A stretch of DNA of 64,000 nt, from positions 1 through 64,000 of the IMG/VR virus record IMGVR_UViG_3300033145_000788. One strand, given 5' to 3'. Below, in pieces: positions 9,282 to 16,699 of the stretch; the first letter of the stretch is position 1; each line of letters begins with the position of its first letter. Position numbers and translations under genes: made by a program. The DNA comes from a virus. The notes under the pieces are model-generated. The model saw nothing but the letters and a program-made list of their open reading frames with translations, was not told the DNA's origin and did not search any database.

Positions 9282-9946
9282 TAAATGAATGGCGGGGAAG
9301 AGTATCCGGCAAGACCGTGAGGCTGTTTAATCGGTGGGTTGAAAAAGTGGCCTGCCAGGGATATCACAGCCACTCCATTCCCGAGACCGGTCAAAAGTTT
9401 ATTTTTGTCCGGAAGCGGGTTAGGGGGAAACTGGTTTTTGATATTGAAATATTATCTGGAATTTCGCCACCATCGGGAGGAACGCCCCGTCCGAAAGAAT
9501 GGACGGATGTTGATGAATTCGGGATTACCTTCTTGGATCTCTCAAAGAAAAATCAGAAGATAATTTTGGGCGCAGAAGACCCATATAAAGAATTGGAGGG
9601 CCGGGGGAAATGGAGGGAGTTTATCCGGTCTCTGGGATTCAGAAGCCAGAAGGATTACGAATCGGCACTCCGGAAAGCGATGGTTCGACTTCAGCATATG
9701 TTGGAAAAGAAAGATCTTGTTCCGGTTATGAGAGGAGAACGGGAATTACATGGCTGGCAGGAGATCGCAGACTTTTTGCAAAGGGGCATTCTCGTGACCC
9801 GGATGCTGGCTACCGAGTATGGGTTACCGGTAGCTTTATTAGGTAAGACGCCTTATTCGACCGAGGAGAAATTGAGGGTTTGGATGGAGGAACTGGTGGA
9901 AAACCACCCAATTTGGAAGGAGGAACTAAAAAAAAGCATGGAATAA
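9278..9946 (+). CDS. Protein with C-terminal helix-turn-helix
   Basis: 222 residues from ATG 9278, overlapping the upstream stop. The C-terminal ~65 residues (HGWQEIADFLQRGILVTRML, then TPYSTEEKLRVW) form an HTH module that recurs in the 93-residue protein at 53994. The N-terminal part has no recognised domain. A DNA-binding regulator is likely; it stands directly upstream of the operator region at 10024-10163. Confidence 0.6.
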   Translation: MINEWRGRVSGKTVRLFNRWVEKVACQGYHSHSIPETGQKFIFVRKRVRGKLVFDIEILSGISPPSGGTPRPKEWTDVDEFGITFLDLSKKNQKIILGAEDPYKELEGRGKWREFIRSLGFRSQKDYESALRKAMVRLQHMLEKKDLVPVMRGERELHGWQEIADFLQRGILVTRMLATEYGLPVALLGKTPYSTEEKLRVWMEELVENHPIWKEELKKSME

Positions 9947-10188
9947 CTTATTGATATGATTGAGAAATTACAGATAGATTTATAACCACTTGAAATTATT
10001 AAAGATTTATCGCCCGTTTTTACTTAATATTCTTAAAGTAATTTTTAATATTCTTAAAAAGAGGGTGTCATAACTAATTGAAATCATTAAATAATAAAAA
10101 AAGATAAAAAAAGTAAAAATAAAGCTTGACTTTATACTATTAGCTTAATTATAATTAAGCTAAAGGATAAGGGAAAGGAGGGGGAAAG
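9947..10188 (+). promoter_or_regulatory. AT-rich control region with direct repeats, promoter and palindrome
   Basis: A gene-free stretch of about 240 nt. It holds two copies of TTAATATTCTTAAA (10024-10037 and 10045-10058, 21 bp apart, i.e. two helical turns). A sigma70-like promoter follows: TTGACT 10126-10131, 18 nt, TATAAT 10150-10155. A perfect 24-bp palindrome at 10140-10163 is centred on the -10 box. The layout suggests a repressor-controlled promoter; the repeats could alternatively be origin iterons. Confidence 0.7.
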
Positions 10189-10647
10189 ATGGCAACAATC
10201 GTAAAAAAAGAAAGAGACGGGCTGAAAGTCAAGGTTAAGATTGAACGCTGGGTGAGCAACGAAACAGCCTATACTGATGGGTGGAACATTGATCTCGGTA
10301 AAAAAGCACACGAAACTACCACAATCTCAATTAACAAAAACGGGAAAACCGCGGTTTGTCAGGACTTAAACTTTTTCTATCGAATTAAAGATGAAAAAAG
10401 GTCTGAAGTTTACGCAAGGTTGGGGGACGCTTTCATCTCAGAGCCTATCTATAACATAATCAAGGATGCACTCGACGAGGCTACCTTGAAAGCTGATGCT
10501 GAAAATACCAAAGATAATCGAGAAGAGAAAATACAGGCAAAGAAGAACGCCGCTGAAGTGGCAGAGCTTGAAACTCAAAGAGACCAGAATCCCGGCTGGT
10601 GTAACAAATGTCACAGCTATTGTTACGGAGATTGCGAAGCTAATTAA
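10189..10647 (+). CDS. Unknown protein with C-terminal Cys cluster
   Basis: 152 residues, first gene after the operator-controlled promoter, with a strong AAAGGAGGGGG site. A beta-rich N-terminal domain (about 1-90) precedes a charged helix. The end carries CNKCHSYCYGDC, a probable metal site. No family recognised. Position suggests it is abundant early or regulatory product. Confidence 0.6.
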   Translation: MATIVKKERDGLKVKVKIERWVSNETAYTDGWNIDLGKKAHETTTISINKNGKTAVCQDLNFFYRIKDEKRSEVYARLGDAFISEPIYNIIKDALDEATLKADAENTKDNREEKIQAKKNAAEVAELETQRDQNPGWCNKCHSYCYGDCEAN

Positions 10648-10677
10648 CTTATTAGAATAACAAAAGGAGGAAGAAAA

Positions 10678-10878
10678 ATGACTGAACAAGAATTAAGAGA
10701 CCATGGATTAGAGATTATGCACGGTGACTACACGGGAACCACGGACGATCGAGTCGACAGATGGTATTTACAATCTGTCGATGGGCCGATTGACCATCGC
10801 GGTCAAGGATATCCAAGCAAGCAATACATCCTTGATCACGCTGTACTCAATCATGGTGTAGTTGTAATTAGAGATTAA
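10678..10878 (+). CDS. Small protein, 66 aa, unknown
   Basis: Strong AAAGGAGG ribosome-binding site. Acidic, soluble, with HRGQGYPSKQYILDHAVLNHG in the second half. No family recognised. Confidence 0.55.
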   Translation: MTEQELRDHGLEIMHGDYTGTTDDRVDRWYLQSVDGPIDHRGQGYPSKQYILDHAVLNHGVVVIRD

Positions 10879-10883
10879 CCCTT

Positions 10884-10916
10884 CCGCCTAGCCTGTCCTT
10901 TGGGCGGGCCTGGCGG
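10884..10916 (+). other. Intergenic RNA hairpin
   Basis: CCGCC (10884-10888) pairs with GGCGG (10912-10916). An inner GCCTGTCC / GGGCGGGC stem (two G-U pairs) closes on a TTT loop. No T-run follows, so it is not a classical terminator. It is flanked by CCCTT and by ATTAAGCTCC, elements shared with 11163-11222. Confidence 0.5.
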
Positions 10917-10958
10917 AGCGATTAAGCTCCAAAACAAAAAAAAGAAAGGAGAACTAAC

Positions 10959-11147
10959 ATGAAGGACGACGTAAATGGATGCTCAATTTGTCCAGCGGGT
11001 GAGGAAAACTATGAATCGTTTGATTTTCGAGGAAAAGAACTCATACAGTATGACTATCGCACGAAAACAGGCGAACTTTTTTCTTGCGTGGCCCCCACGC
11101 TTGAGCAATGCCGGGCAAAAAGGGATCAGTGGGTAAGGAATAACTAG
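10959..11147 (+). CDS. Small Cys-containing protein, 62 aa
   Basis: Start ATG 10959 after AAAGGAG. Four cysteines (NGCSICPAG, SCVAPTLEQC) may bind a metal. No family recognised. Confidence 0.5.
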   Translation: MKDDVNGCSICPAGEENYESFDFRGKELIQYDYRTKTGELFSCVAPTLEQCRAKRDQWVRNN

Positions 11148-11162
11148 TAATCCGGTCGCTTA

Positions 11163-11222
11163 ACCCTTGCACCTAACCTTTACGGCCCGCCCGGAGCCTA
11201 TCCGGGCGACAGCGGTTAAGCT
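11163..11222 (+). other. Second copy of the intergenic hairpin element
   Basis: Perfect 8-bp stem CGCCCGGA (11188-11195) / TCCGGGCG (11201-11208). Its flanks, CCCTTGCACCTAACCT before and GGTTAAGCTCCAAAA after, match those of the hairpin at 10884, giving a repeated module of about 55 nt. Confidence 0.5.
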
Positions 11223-11230
11223 CCAAAATA

Positions 11231-11503
11231 AAAAAGGCGGGACACGAAAGATAAAATGGAAAGAAACAAGACGCGCACCCCAGCGGTTACCATCAAAGTA
11301 CGAGATGCATCTCTAGGCCCCAGGCTATTGGAGACCAAGGCGCTTGCGCCGTTGGTAGGAAACGATGGAATGGGATTGGGCTCTGTGTTGACTAGGCCGT
11401 CGCTCAGGACGTGGACTTTGGCGCATACGGTTCACACGCTGAGAACCCAGTCTAGTGGGCGTGCTTGCAAACGAAGCCAGGACATCCGGATACCCGCCTT
11501 TTT
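11231..11503 (+). ncRNA. Candidate structured noncoding RNA, about 270 nt
   Basis: The ends form a perfect 11-bp inverted repeat, AAAAAGGCGGG (11231-11241) with CCCGCCTTTTT (11493-11503). Internal hairpins include ACCAA-GGCG-CTTG-CGCC-G-TTGGT (around 11334-11356), CCCA/TGGG nested near 11445-11458, and CACGC/GCGTG. The segment is much more GC-rich than its neighbours. An 85-codon ORF starting at 11256 crosses it, but its composition (Arg/Thr/Leu-rich, no ribosome-binding site) is not protein-like. I do not recognise a known RNA class. Confidence 0.6.
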
Positions 11504-11528
11504 AAATCAATAAAAGGAGGAAAGAAAA

Positions 11529-11792
11529 ATGAAAGTATACAAAAATAAGAAAGGTATAACGAATAAGTTTGTTATAGAAATAGGACAACTTATGCCCTCA
11601 AAACAAGAATATATATATGCAAGACGAAGCCAATCTTGTATATATTTGCTATAATGGACGCAAGATTCATTATCTGAAAGTATTGATATATTAAAAGAGC
11701 GTTTTCAAACAATTAAGCAACCGGGTTTTAGTGGTCGAATTGTTCAACTAGGGGGTCTAACTGTTTGGGAAGACAAAAGAGTTGCTTATTAA
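11529..11792 (+). pseudogene. Small gene interrupted by an in-frame TAA
   Basis: ATG 11529 has a good AAAGGAGG site. The frame encodes 41 residues, meets TAA at 11652-11654, then stays open for 45 more codons to TAA 11790. The downstream part (SLSESIDILKERFQ and GGLTVWEDKRVAY) looks like genuine protein. It is either a nonsense-mutated gene or a short product with remnant. TAA is a normal terminator elsewhere in the window. Confidence 0.5.
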
Positions 11793-11803
11793 AAGGAGAC
11801 CCT

Positions 11804-12052
11804 ATGAAAACTTTCAAACGACAACCGAAACCTAAAGAACAGGGAGTCTATAACCCGATTATCAAGGGTGAGCATCTCGGAGGCGGGTTTGCCACCGCAC
11901 CCGAGGACTGCCCAAGGATAACAGAGATTGACGGTATCAGGGCCGTGGACACGGTGATTTGTATCCACTACTGCCGCCAGGGCGATTGCCCAACTTGGTT
12001 GGCGCTAAACAAGAATAGGCAGAAGTCCCGGTCGAGGGTCCCCGTCTGGTGA
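11804..12052 (+). CDS. Small Cys-containing protein, 82 aa
   Basis: Starts at ATG 11804 after AAAAGGAGA. Central ICIHYCRQGDCPTW contains three cysteines and a histidine, possibly a metal site. The C-terminus is basic. No family recognised. Confidence 0.55.
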   Translation: MKTFKRQPKPKEQGVYNPIIKGEHLGGGFATAPEDCPRITEIDGIRAVDTVICIHYCRQGDCPTWLALNKNRQKSRSRVPVW

Positions 12053-12059
12053 GGTTGAG

Positions 12060-12266
12060 ATGAAAAAAGGTATCGCAATTGCAGAAGCAGATAGACTTTA
12101 TTTCCGAAGCGATATCCATATAGCTGTGGTTAAATGGAATAAAGGAATTGATGGTTTCCGAGTTATCACTCGTCAAACAGCTCGAATTAATAAATTGAAA
12201 CCGATTTATGAAACCAAAAAAAGGAGGGACGAGAATGCCAGAAAATCTTTACATCACAATTTTTAA
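12060..12266 (+). CDS. Small basic protein, 68 aa
   Basis: Begins MKKGIAIAEADRLYFRSD after a GAGGTTGAG site. Basic C-terminus. No recognised motif. It overlaps the next ORF by 32 nt. Confidence 0.45.
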   Translation: MKKGIAIAEADRLYFRSDIHIAVVKWNKGIDGFRVITRQTARINKLKPIYETKKRRDENARKSLHHNF

Positions 12267-12441
12267 AGACCCGGAGGGTTTGCCTCGTGGCTGGGGACAA
12301 GCTGGAACACAAAAGAAATCTATAACTATGGCTCGGTGGCAATGCAAGGATTATTGTACTTATCCTAACTCTGGGGCTTTGCGAGGATTACAGTTTCCTA
12401 AAGACTTTACTTTTGAGACATCTTTACAAAAGGAATCCTAA
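12235..12441 (+). CDS. Small protein, 68 aa, unknown
   Basis: ATG 12235 follows AAAGGAGGGACGAGA. Reads MPENLYITIFKDPEGLPRG. No family recognised. Its stop overlaps the next ATG by 1 nt. Confidence 0.5.
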   Translation: MPENLYITIFKDPEGLPRGWGQAGTQKKSITMARWQCKDYCTYPNSGALRGLQFPKDFTFETSLQKES

Positions 12442-12641
12442 TGCAAGTCACTCCTAAAAAAATGGACGAAATCCGGGACGGGGCAATCTCCGACCTAAGA
12501 GAAGGAGGAATCCCCGTACCGGGAGACGTATCCCCGCAAAAGGCCATTGACCTGTGGCTGATCCTGTGGCGGACGGACGAGGATTTCAGGGAAAAAATCT
12601 TAACCGAAGGCCCGAAGGGAGCCTTCAAAAAGGAGGGATGA
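12441..12641 (+). CDS. Small helical protein, 66 aa
   Basis: Starts at ATG 12441, directly coupled to the upstream stop. Pattern KAIDLWLILWRTDEDFREKIL suggests an amphipathic helix. Unknown function. Confidence 0.5.
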   Translation: MQVTPKKMDEIRDGAISDLREGGIPVPGDVSPQKAIDLWLILWRTDEDFREKILTEGPKGAFKKEG

Positions 12642-12732
12642 AAAATGATGAGAAGATATAGCGGAAAAATATTGTTAACCGAAAAAAAGTGAGATTCTAA
12701 GACAAATGCATAAATCTCGACAAGGAATTGAA

Positions 12733-12990
12733 ATGACAATTATTATAAAAGAAATAGCGGAAATAATTTTGGAGATAAGGAGGCAGGCTCAATTGCCTCA
12801 AGGGCATCCGTTTCCAATTTCTCAGGACGCATTTTTAGGAATGATAGAAAGGGAGCTCCGGGCAAGGAACGAAGACCTTGACTGGGCAAAACTAATCTGG
12901 CACGCATATATAAACGACAGGTATGAAATCGGCATTTGGGCCGAGGAAATCGTGAAATCTTTTGAAAAAGGAGTCCCGAAAGATGAATAA
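12733..12990 (+). CDS. Small helical protein, 85 aa
   Basis: ATG 12733 is preferred over the in-frame ATG 12706 because AAGGA lies six bases before it. Sequence is helical with WAKLIWHAYINDRYEIGIW. Unknown function. It overlaps the YopX-like gene by 8 nt. Confidence 0.5.
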   Translation: MTIIIKEIAEIILEIRRQAQLPQGHPFPISQDAFLGMIERELRARNEDLDWAKLIWHAYINDRYEIGIWAEEIVKSFEKGVPKDE

Positions 12991-13429
12991 AATAAGATTT
13001 CGACAGGCACTTTATGATGTGGATGGAAAATTCGTCGAGTGGCATTATTGGGGATTCTGGGATCAGGGCCTTTTCTTAACATTTTTTGCCCCGGCCCGAG
13101 ACCCCGAGACCGCCCAGGAAAATAGCTATCAATTTATAGATGATCTCCAGGATAATGACGGAAACGATATTTATGAGAATGATATCGTTGAACTCCACAA
13201 TCCAAATGAGACACATACTTCATACAAAAGTCCTGTTTTTTTTGGTTCCCTGGGGGCAACCGTGTTATATCATCCTGCTCACGTTAAAGCGATGGGATAT
13301 AAGGATAGAGGCCGATTATTAAAGGATTATATAAGAAGCGGAGGAAATTTCTTGTGTCGTGTTATTGGGAATATAGTTGAGAACCCTGAATTATTAAATG
13401 ATAATCAGGATGTGAAAAATGAAGGTTGA
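12983..13429 (+). CDS. YopX-family protein
   Basis: 148 residues from ATG 12983, with AAAAAGGAG upstream. It opens with MNKIRFRQALYDVDGKFVEW and ends VIGNIVENPELLND; IYENDIVEL lies in the middle. These are the hallmarks of the YopX family found in many phages, whose function is unknown. A second YopX-family gene lies at 18899. Confidence 0.85.
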   Translation: MNKIRFRQALYDVDGKFVEWHYWGFWDQGLFLTFFAPARDPETAQENSYQFIDDLQDNDGNDIYENDIVELHNPNETHTSYKSPVFFGSLGATVLYHPAHVKAMGYKDRGRLLKDYIRSGGNFLCRVIGNIVENPELLNDNQDVKNEG

Positions 13430-13577
13430 CATTATCCTCGGATTGATGTTTGTGGCGGCCCTGTTCATGGTGGGCTCGGAAGGCCCCTGGTTCCCCTGGG
13501 TCAACGCCGGGGGAATCCTGTTAATGATAACCTTTGCCGTTCCCCTGATAGCGAGGGAGAATAGAAGGAGGGAGTGA
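13419..13577 (+). CDS. Two-TM small membrane protein, 52 aa
   Basis: ATG 13419 overlaps the YopX gene. Two hydrophobic segments (about 4-18 and 28-43) are separated by EGPWFPWVN, with a basic tail. Unknown function. Confidence 0.55.
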   Translation: MKVDIILGLMFVAALFMVGSEGPWFPWVNAGGILLMITFAVPLIARENRRRE

Positions 13578-13578
13578 G

Positions 13579-13809
13579 ATGAGAGGACATTTTTGGTTTT
13601 CAAAGAAGTTAGAAGAATTAGAGGAGTGTAATCTTTTTGAACCTCGGATAACAATTGCTAAATTGGATACCGGAGAAAAGGTTAAATATAACATTATACG
13701 GTCAGATGGGAGCTTTGACCACGGGACAAAGTGGAGTGATCCGATTTATCTTGGAGAAGGCGAAGTCTATTCCGTGGGTGGTACGATTCAAAGTCCATTT
13801 GATAAATAA
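13579..13809 (+). CDS. Small protein, 76 aa, unknown
   Basis: ATG 13579 after GGAGGGAG. Beta-rich and acidic, with no recognised motif. Confidence 0.5.
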   Translation: MRGHFWFSKKLEELEECNLFEPRITIAKLDTGEKVKYNIIRSDGSFDHGTKWSDPIYLGEGEVYSVGGTIQSPFDK

Positions 13810-13823
13810 AAAGGGAGCTTGAA

Positions 13824-14123
13824 ATGACAGAAACCCAAAGCGACTTTGATATCCTTTTGCAGATTCCCGACCCGGCCCCGTCCCCCGAATGCCTGACCAT
13901 TATGGGAGACCTCTGGAGGGGGTTGGGGGGTGATGCCAAGGCGGTCCTGGACCTCCTGTTAGATTTCCCTCCTGGATTGACATTTGAAGGGGACCTTAAT
14001 CGAATCAGCCTGACCCGTGTCAAGTTTTATCTGAGCCGGGAGTGGGCCATGCCGGCGAGGCGGATCAGGACAGCATTCCGGGAGATCCGGGGATACGTGA
14101 ACGACTTAAACGAGATTTATTAA
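13824..14123 (+). CDS. Unknown protein, 99 aa
   Basis: Start ATG 13824 after AAAGGGAG. The C-terminal half (SREWAMPARRIRTAFREIRGYV) looks like a basic helix pair and might bind nucleic acid. No family recognised. Confidence 0.5.
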   Translation: MTETQSDFDILLQIPDPAPSPECLTIMGDLWRGLGGDAKAVLDLLLDFPPGLTFEGDLNRISLTRVKFYLSREWAMPARRIRTAFREIRGYVNDLNEIY

Positions 14124-14150
14124 TCTTAGCCTTTGAAAGGAGAAATTAAA

Positions 14151-14372
14151 ATGGTAATTTTTCATGGTGGATGCCACGGTTGCATAATGCAGGAGAAAGA
14201 AGGATTGGGCTATTGTGTAGGATGTCAATTTTTTGATGGAGAGTGGTCAAAACCCAATCTAAATGATAAACACATCAGAGAGCATAAAAAAATGGAAGGG
14301 ATACGAAAAGAGGCGAGGCGTTTAGCTTATTTAAGAAAGCAGGATCAATATGATCAGAATAAAGATACTTGA
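14151..14372 (+). CDS. Small CxxC protein, 73 aa
   Basis: ATG 14151 is chosen because AAAGGAGA sits just upstream. HGGCHGC and YCVGCQFF give two CxxC pairs, a likely zinc ribbon. Long basic C-terminal helix. Overlaps the helicase start by 23 nt. Confidence 0.55.
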   Translation: MVIFHGGCHGCIMQEKEGLGYCVGCQFFDGEWSKPNLNDKHIREHKKMEGIRKEARRLAYLRKQDQYDQNKDT

Positions 14373-15702
14373 CAACGCCAATGCCCAGGTAACCGAGGGC
14401 GCATTGAAACTGAAACCATGCCTGAGCTTCCGGGCATCCTTCTGGAGACAGGGCCAGTACTCCAAAACGGAGAAGGAATACGACAAGTGCCTTATCAAGA
14501 AATCCGGGTTGATCTACACCGGGTGGCTCAGGCGCATAGAGGATTTTTGCGAACGGCAGGCCCTGGGTCTCAAGATAGAGGGGGAACTTGAATCCATATG
14601 GCCGGAAGCAGAAGCCTCGTTACCGGGTATCGAGTTCCGGCCCGACCAGAAGGAGATGATCCGGGCGGCAGTCAAAGCCCAAAGGGGAACCCTGGTGGCC
14701 CCAACCGGTTCGGGGAAGACCGTGGTAGCGGCCGGGATAATCAGTGCGTTCCCAGGTAGGAAGGTTCTCTACCTCTGTCCTCGACTATCTATAATGACCC
14801 AGACGGCGACCGAGTTCAGAAGGTTTTTTCCCGACCGGGAGATATGTGAGATCGGGGGTGGTCAGAGGGCGATATCCGGTGATATTGTGGTCTCGACAAT
14901 CCAGTCATATCGGACATTCGATTTGATTGAGTTGGCGGACCGGTTTGATATCGTCATGGTGGACGAAGTTCATCTGGCCATGAAATCCGGCGGGTCCTGT
15001 GAAAAGATATTATCCCGTACCCTCGCCCCGGTAAGGATTGGCCTGACGGCCACCCTGCCGGACCAGAGGGAAAAGAGGCTAATGATAGAGGGGCTGCTCG
15101 GCCCCATCATAAAGGAGATAACCCAAGAGGAGGCAAGAGAGATGAAGATCCTGGCGGAACCAAAGTTAGAACTGATCCCGGTCCCGGTCAACCGGGAGAT
15201 TAAGAAGCTACGGTCTTACAAAGGAATCCACAAGGCTGGGATAGTCCAGAACGAGCAGAGGAACAAGTTGATAGCAGAGAAGGCGGGCGAGATGGCCGAG
15301 CAGGGTAAATCGGTGATTGTCTTTTGTGTTGAGCTGGAGCATCTCGAGAATTTAGTTTCCATTATCCCGCAAGAATATGATGAGTGCACCTGTGTCGTTG
15401 ACGGGGCTACGTCTAAAGAAGATCGGGAACTCATTCGGCAAGGAGTGTCAAGGGGCGAAATTAAAATCGTCATCTCGTCCGTGGTCTGGCGTGAGGGGAT
15501 AGACATCCCCTCTCTTGGTGGAGTGATATTGTCAGGAGGGGGGAAGGCCGAACTCCCGGTCGTCCAGGCAGTGGGCCGGGCGTTCCGGCGGACGGAGGAG
15601 AAGACTGAGGCCGTTATCGTGGATTTTCTGGACCCATATCCTTATCTCGCCGAACACACGATCCAGCGGCTCGGAGTTTATAAGGATATGGGATGGATTT
15701 AA
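14350..15702 (+). CDS. SF2 DNA helicase, UvsW-like
   Basis: 450 residues. An N-terminal ~90-residue domain is followed by two RecA-like lobes: Q-motif region FRPDQKEMI, Walker A APTGSGKT (117-124), DEVH box at 205-208, GLTATLPD, and C-lobe motifs VIFCVELEHLEN and QAVGRAFRR. The arrangement matches phage T4 UvsW, which remodels forks and recombination intermediates. It begins the replication block and works in context with the RecA, SSB and SbcCD-like genes downstream. Confidence 0.88.
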   Translation: MIRIKILDNANAQVTEGALKLKPCLSFRASFWRQGQYSKTEKEYDKCLIKKSGLIYTGWLRRIEDFCERQALGLKIEGELESIWPEAEASLPGIEFRPDQKEMIRAAVKAQRGTLVAPTGSGKTVVAAGIISAFPGRKVLYLCPRLSIMTQTATEFRRFFPDREICEIGGGQRAISGDIVVSTIQSYRTFDLIELADRFDIVMVDEVHLAMKSGGSCEKILSRTLAPVRIGLTATLPDQREKRLMIEGLLGPIIKEITQEEAREMKILAEPKLELIPVPVNREIKKLRSYKGIHKAGIVQNEQRNKLIAEKAGEMAEQGKSVIVFCVELEHLENLVSIIPQEYDECTCVVDGATSKEDRELIRQGVSRGEIKIVISSVVWREGIDIPSLGGVILSGGGKAELPVVQAVGRAFRRTEEKTEAVIVDFLDPYPYLAEHTIQRLGVYKDMGWI

Positions 15703-15715
15703 CAGGAGAGATGAG

Positions 15716-15913
15716 ATGGAGATAAAACCTTTTAATCCAGATAGTAAATGCCCAAAATGCGGATATCAATTAGCAGATACTTTATATGAAGAGACACCCC
15801 ATCATGAAAAAGACGGGACTATGTTCTGCAAAAAGAGAATGAAAAGAACCTGTAAACGATGCAAAGCGGTGAGATATGAGGAACCGTTGGATAGAGGAGC
15901 TGGTGACCCCTAA
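15716..15913 (+). CDS. Small zinc-ribbon-like protein, 65 aa
   Basis: Two Cys pairs (CPKCG near residue 12 and CKRCK near 52) plus HHEKDGTMFC suggest one or two zinc sites. Follows the helicase by 13 nt with AGGAGAG. Function unknown. Confidence 0.55.
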   Translation: MEIKPFNPDSKCPKCGYQLADTLYEETPHHEKDGTMFCKKRMKRTCKRCKAVRYEEPLDRGAGDP

Positions 15914-15946
15914 CTTAAAAAAAATAACGGGGGCCTAAAATAAATC

Positions 15947-15982
15947 TTTTAATTTCAAGGAAAGTATTATATAATATAGCTG
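15947..15982 (+). promoter_or_regulatory. Phage-type promoter
   Basis: TTTTAA 15947-15952, 17 nt, TATAAT 15970-15975 inside TATTATATAATATAG. Heads the operon beginning at 16112; a structured leader follows. Confidence 0.8.
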
Positions 15983-16004
15983 TAATGGATTTATTGTTTC
16001 AATA

Positions 16005-16080
16005 GGGCGGTTCAGCGGCCCTACCCAAAAAAGGGGAGGTTTCCCTCCTTTTCCTCCCCGAACCCTCCGCTGGGCCGCCC
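16005..16080 (+). ncRNA. Structured 5' leader
   Basis: GGGCGG-TT-CAGCGG (16005-16018) pairs with CCGCTG-GG-CCGCCC (16067-16080), giving a 14-bp stem if the central U-G pairs form. Inside, GGGGAGG (16033-16039) pairs with CCTCCCC (16053-16059). It lies between the promoter and the first gene, with no terminator T-run, so it looks like an mRNA leader structure. Confidence 0.55.
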
Positions 16081-16111
16081 ATAACCCTAAAAGGAGACGA
16101 AAGGAGAAGTG

Positions 16112-16360
16112 ATGTCTGAAGAAAATCAAACGGAGAAAAGCATAGCGGAGCATTGGGATGATTTGAAGAAAGAGGACCAATGTACAAGACAAGCCGAGGA
16201 ATACTGGAATAATCTAGATATGGAAGACTCTATTTTTGTTGACAATAAGAAATTAAAAGAAGTCATCACCGGGGTTTTCCGAACAGGGTATACAAAAGGA
16301 TATCTTGATGGAATAAGATATGCGATGGAAAGATTCCAGACTGAGCTCAAAATCCTATGA
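16112..16360 (+). CDS. Small acidic helical protein, 82 aa
   Basis: ATG 16112 follows AAAGGAGAAGTG. A charged N-terminal half precedes the motif TGYTKGYLDGIRYAMERF, seen in small phage proteins. Its stop overlaps the ATG of the next gene. Confidence 0.55.
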   Translation: MSEENQTEKSIAEHWDDLKKEDQCTRQAEEYWNNLDMEDSIFVDNKKLKEVITGVFRTGYTKGYLDGIRYAMERFQTELKIL

Positions 16361-16674
16361 CCATTCTAATGTTCGTCCGACCAAAAGGAAGTCTCTGACT
16401 GGCCTGTGAGGACGCCCGCCAGTTAGGTTGGCTATTGGAAAGACACGGATTTGATATTAAGATTCTTGAACTTGAAACCCCTGCGGGTTTGATGGAGGCG
16501 GCCTGGGAGGAACTGATAGGGGATGACGATTTTCTCTTTCCCACCGTTTACATCCCCGATCCGTCTAGATTACTGAATGGTCAGGGGAAAATGTGGAAGG
16601 GGGAAGTCCCAAAATTTGAGGAGATATGGGAGGCGGAGAATGACCAGATATTTTATACAACAACCTTTCGATGA
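16357..16674 (+). CDS. Glutaredoxin-like protein with in-frame UGA, candidate selenoprotein
   Basis: ATG 16357 overlaps the upstream stop. The frame reads MTILMFVRPKGSL, then TGA (16396-16398), then LAC, and stays open to 16674. Translating through gives a thioredoxin-fold pattern: strand TILMFVRP, UxxC in the place of a CxxC, helix EDARQLGWLLERHG, strand FDIKILELET, helix, and FPTVYIP (the usual cis-Pro strand). The UGA falls on the first residue of the redox motif, as in selenocysteine-containing glutaredoxins. A 9-bp hairpin (16395-16403 with 16418-16426) includes the UGA, and a second small hairpin lies at 16418-16431. Alternatives are a Cys-to-stop mutation or a short ORF starting at TTG 16435. 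Confidence 0.55.
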
Positions 16675-16699
16675 TTTTATTCGGGAGGACTTATAATAA

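Noticed and set aside
11256-11513. 85-codon protein gene
   Set aside because: No ribosome-binding site and unnatural composition; the segment is better explained as structured RNA.
15908-15945. Terminator after the zinc-ribbon gene
   Set aside because: Only a CCCC/GGGG pairing around an 18-nt A-rich lo op with no T-run; too weak to call.
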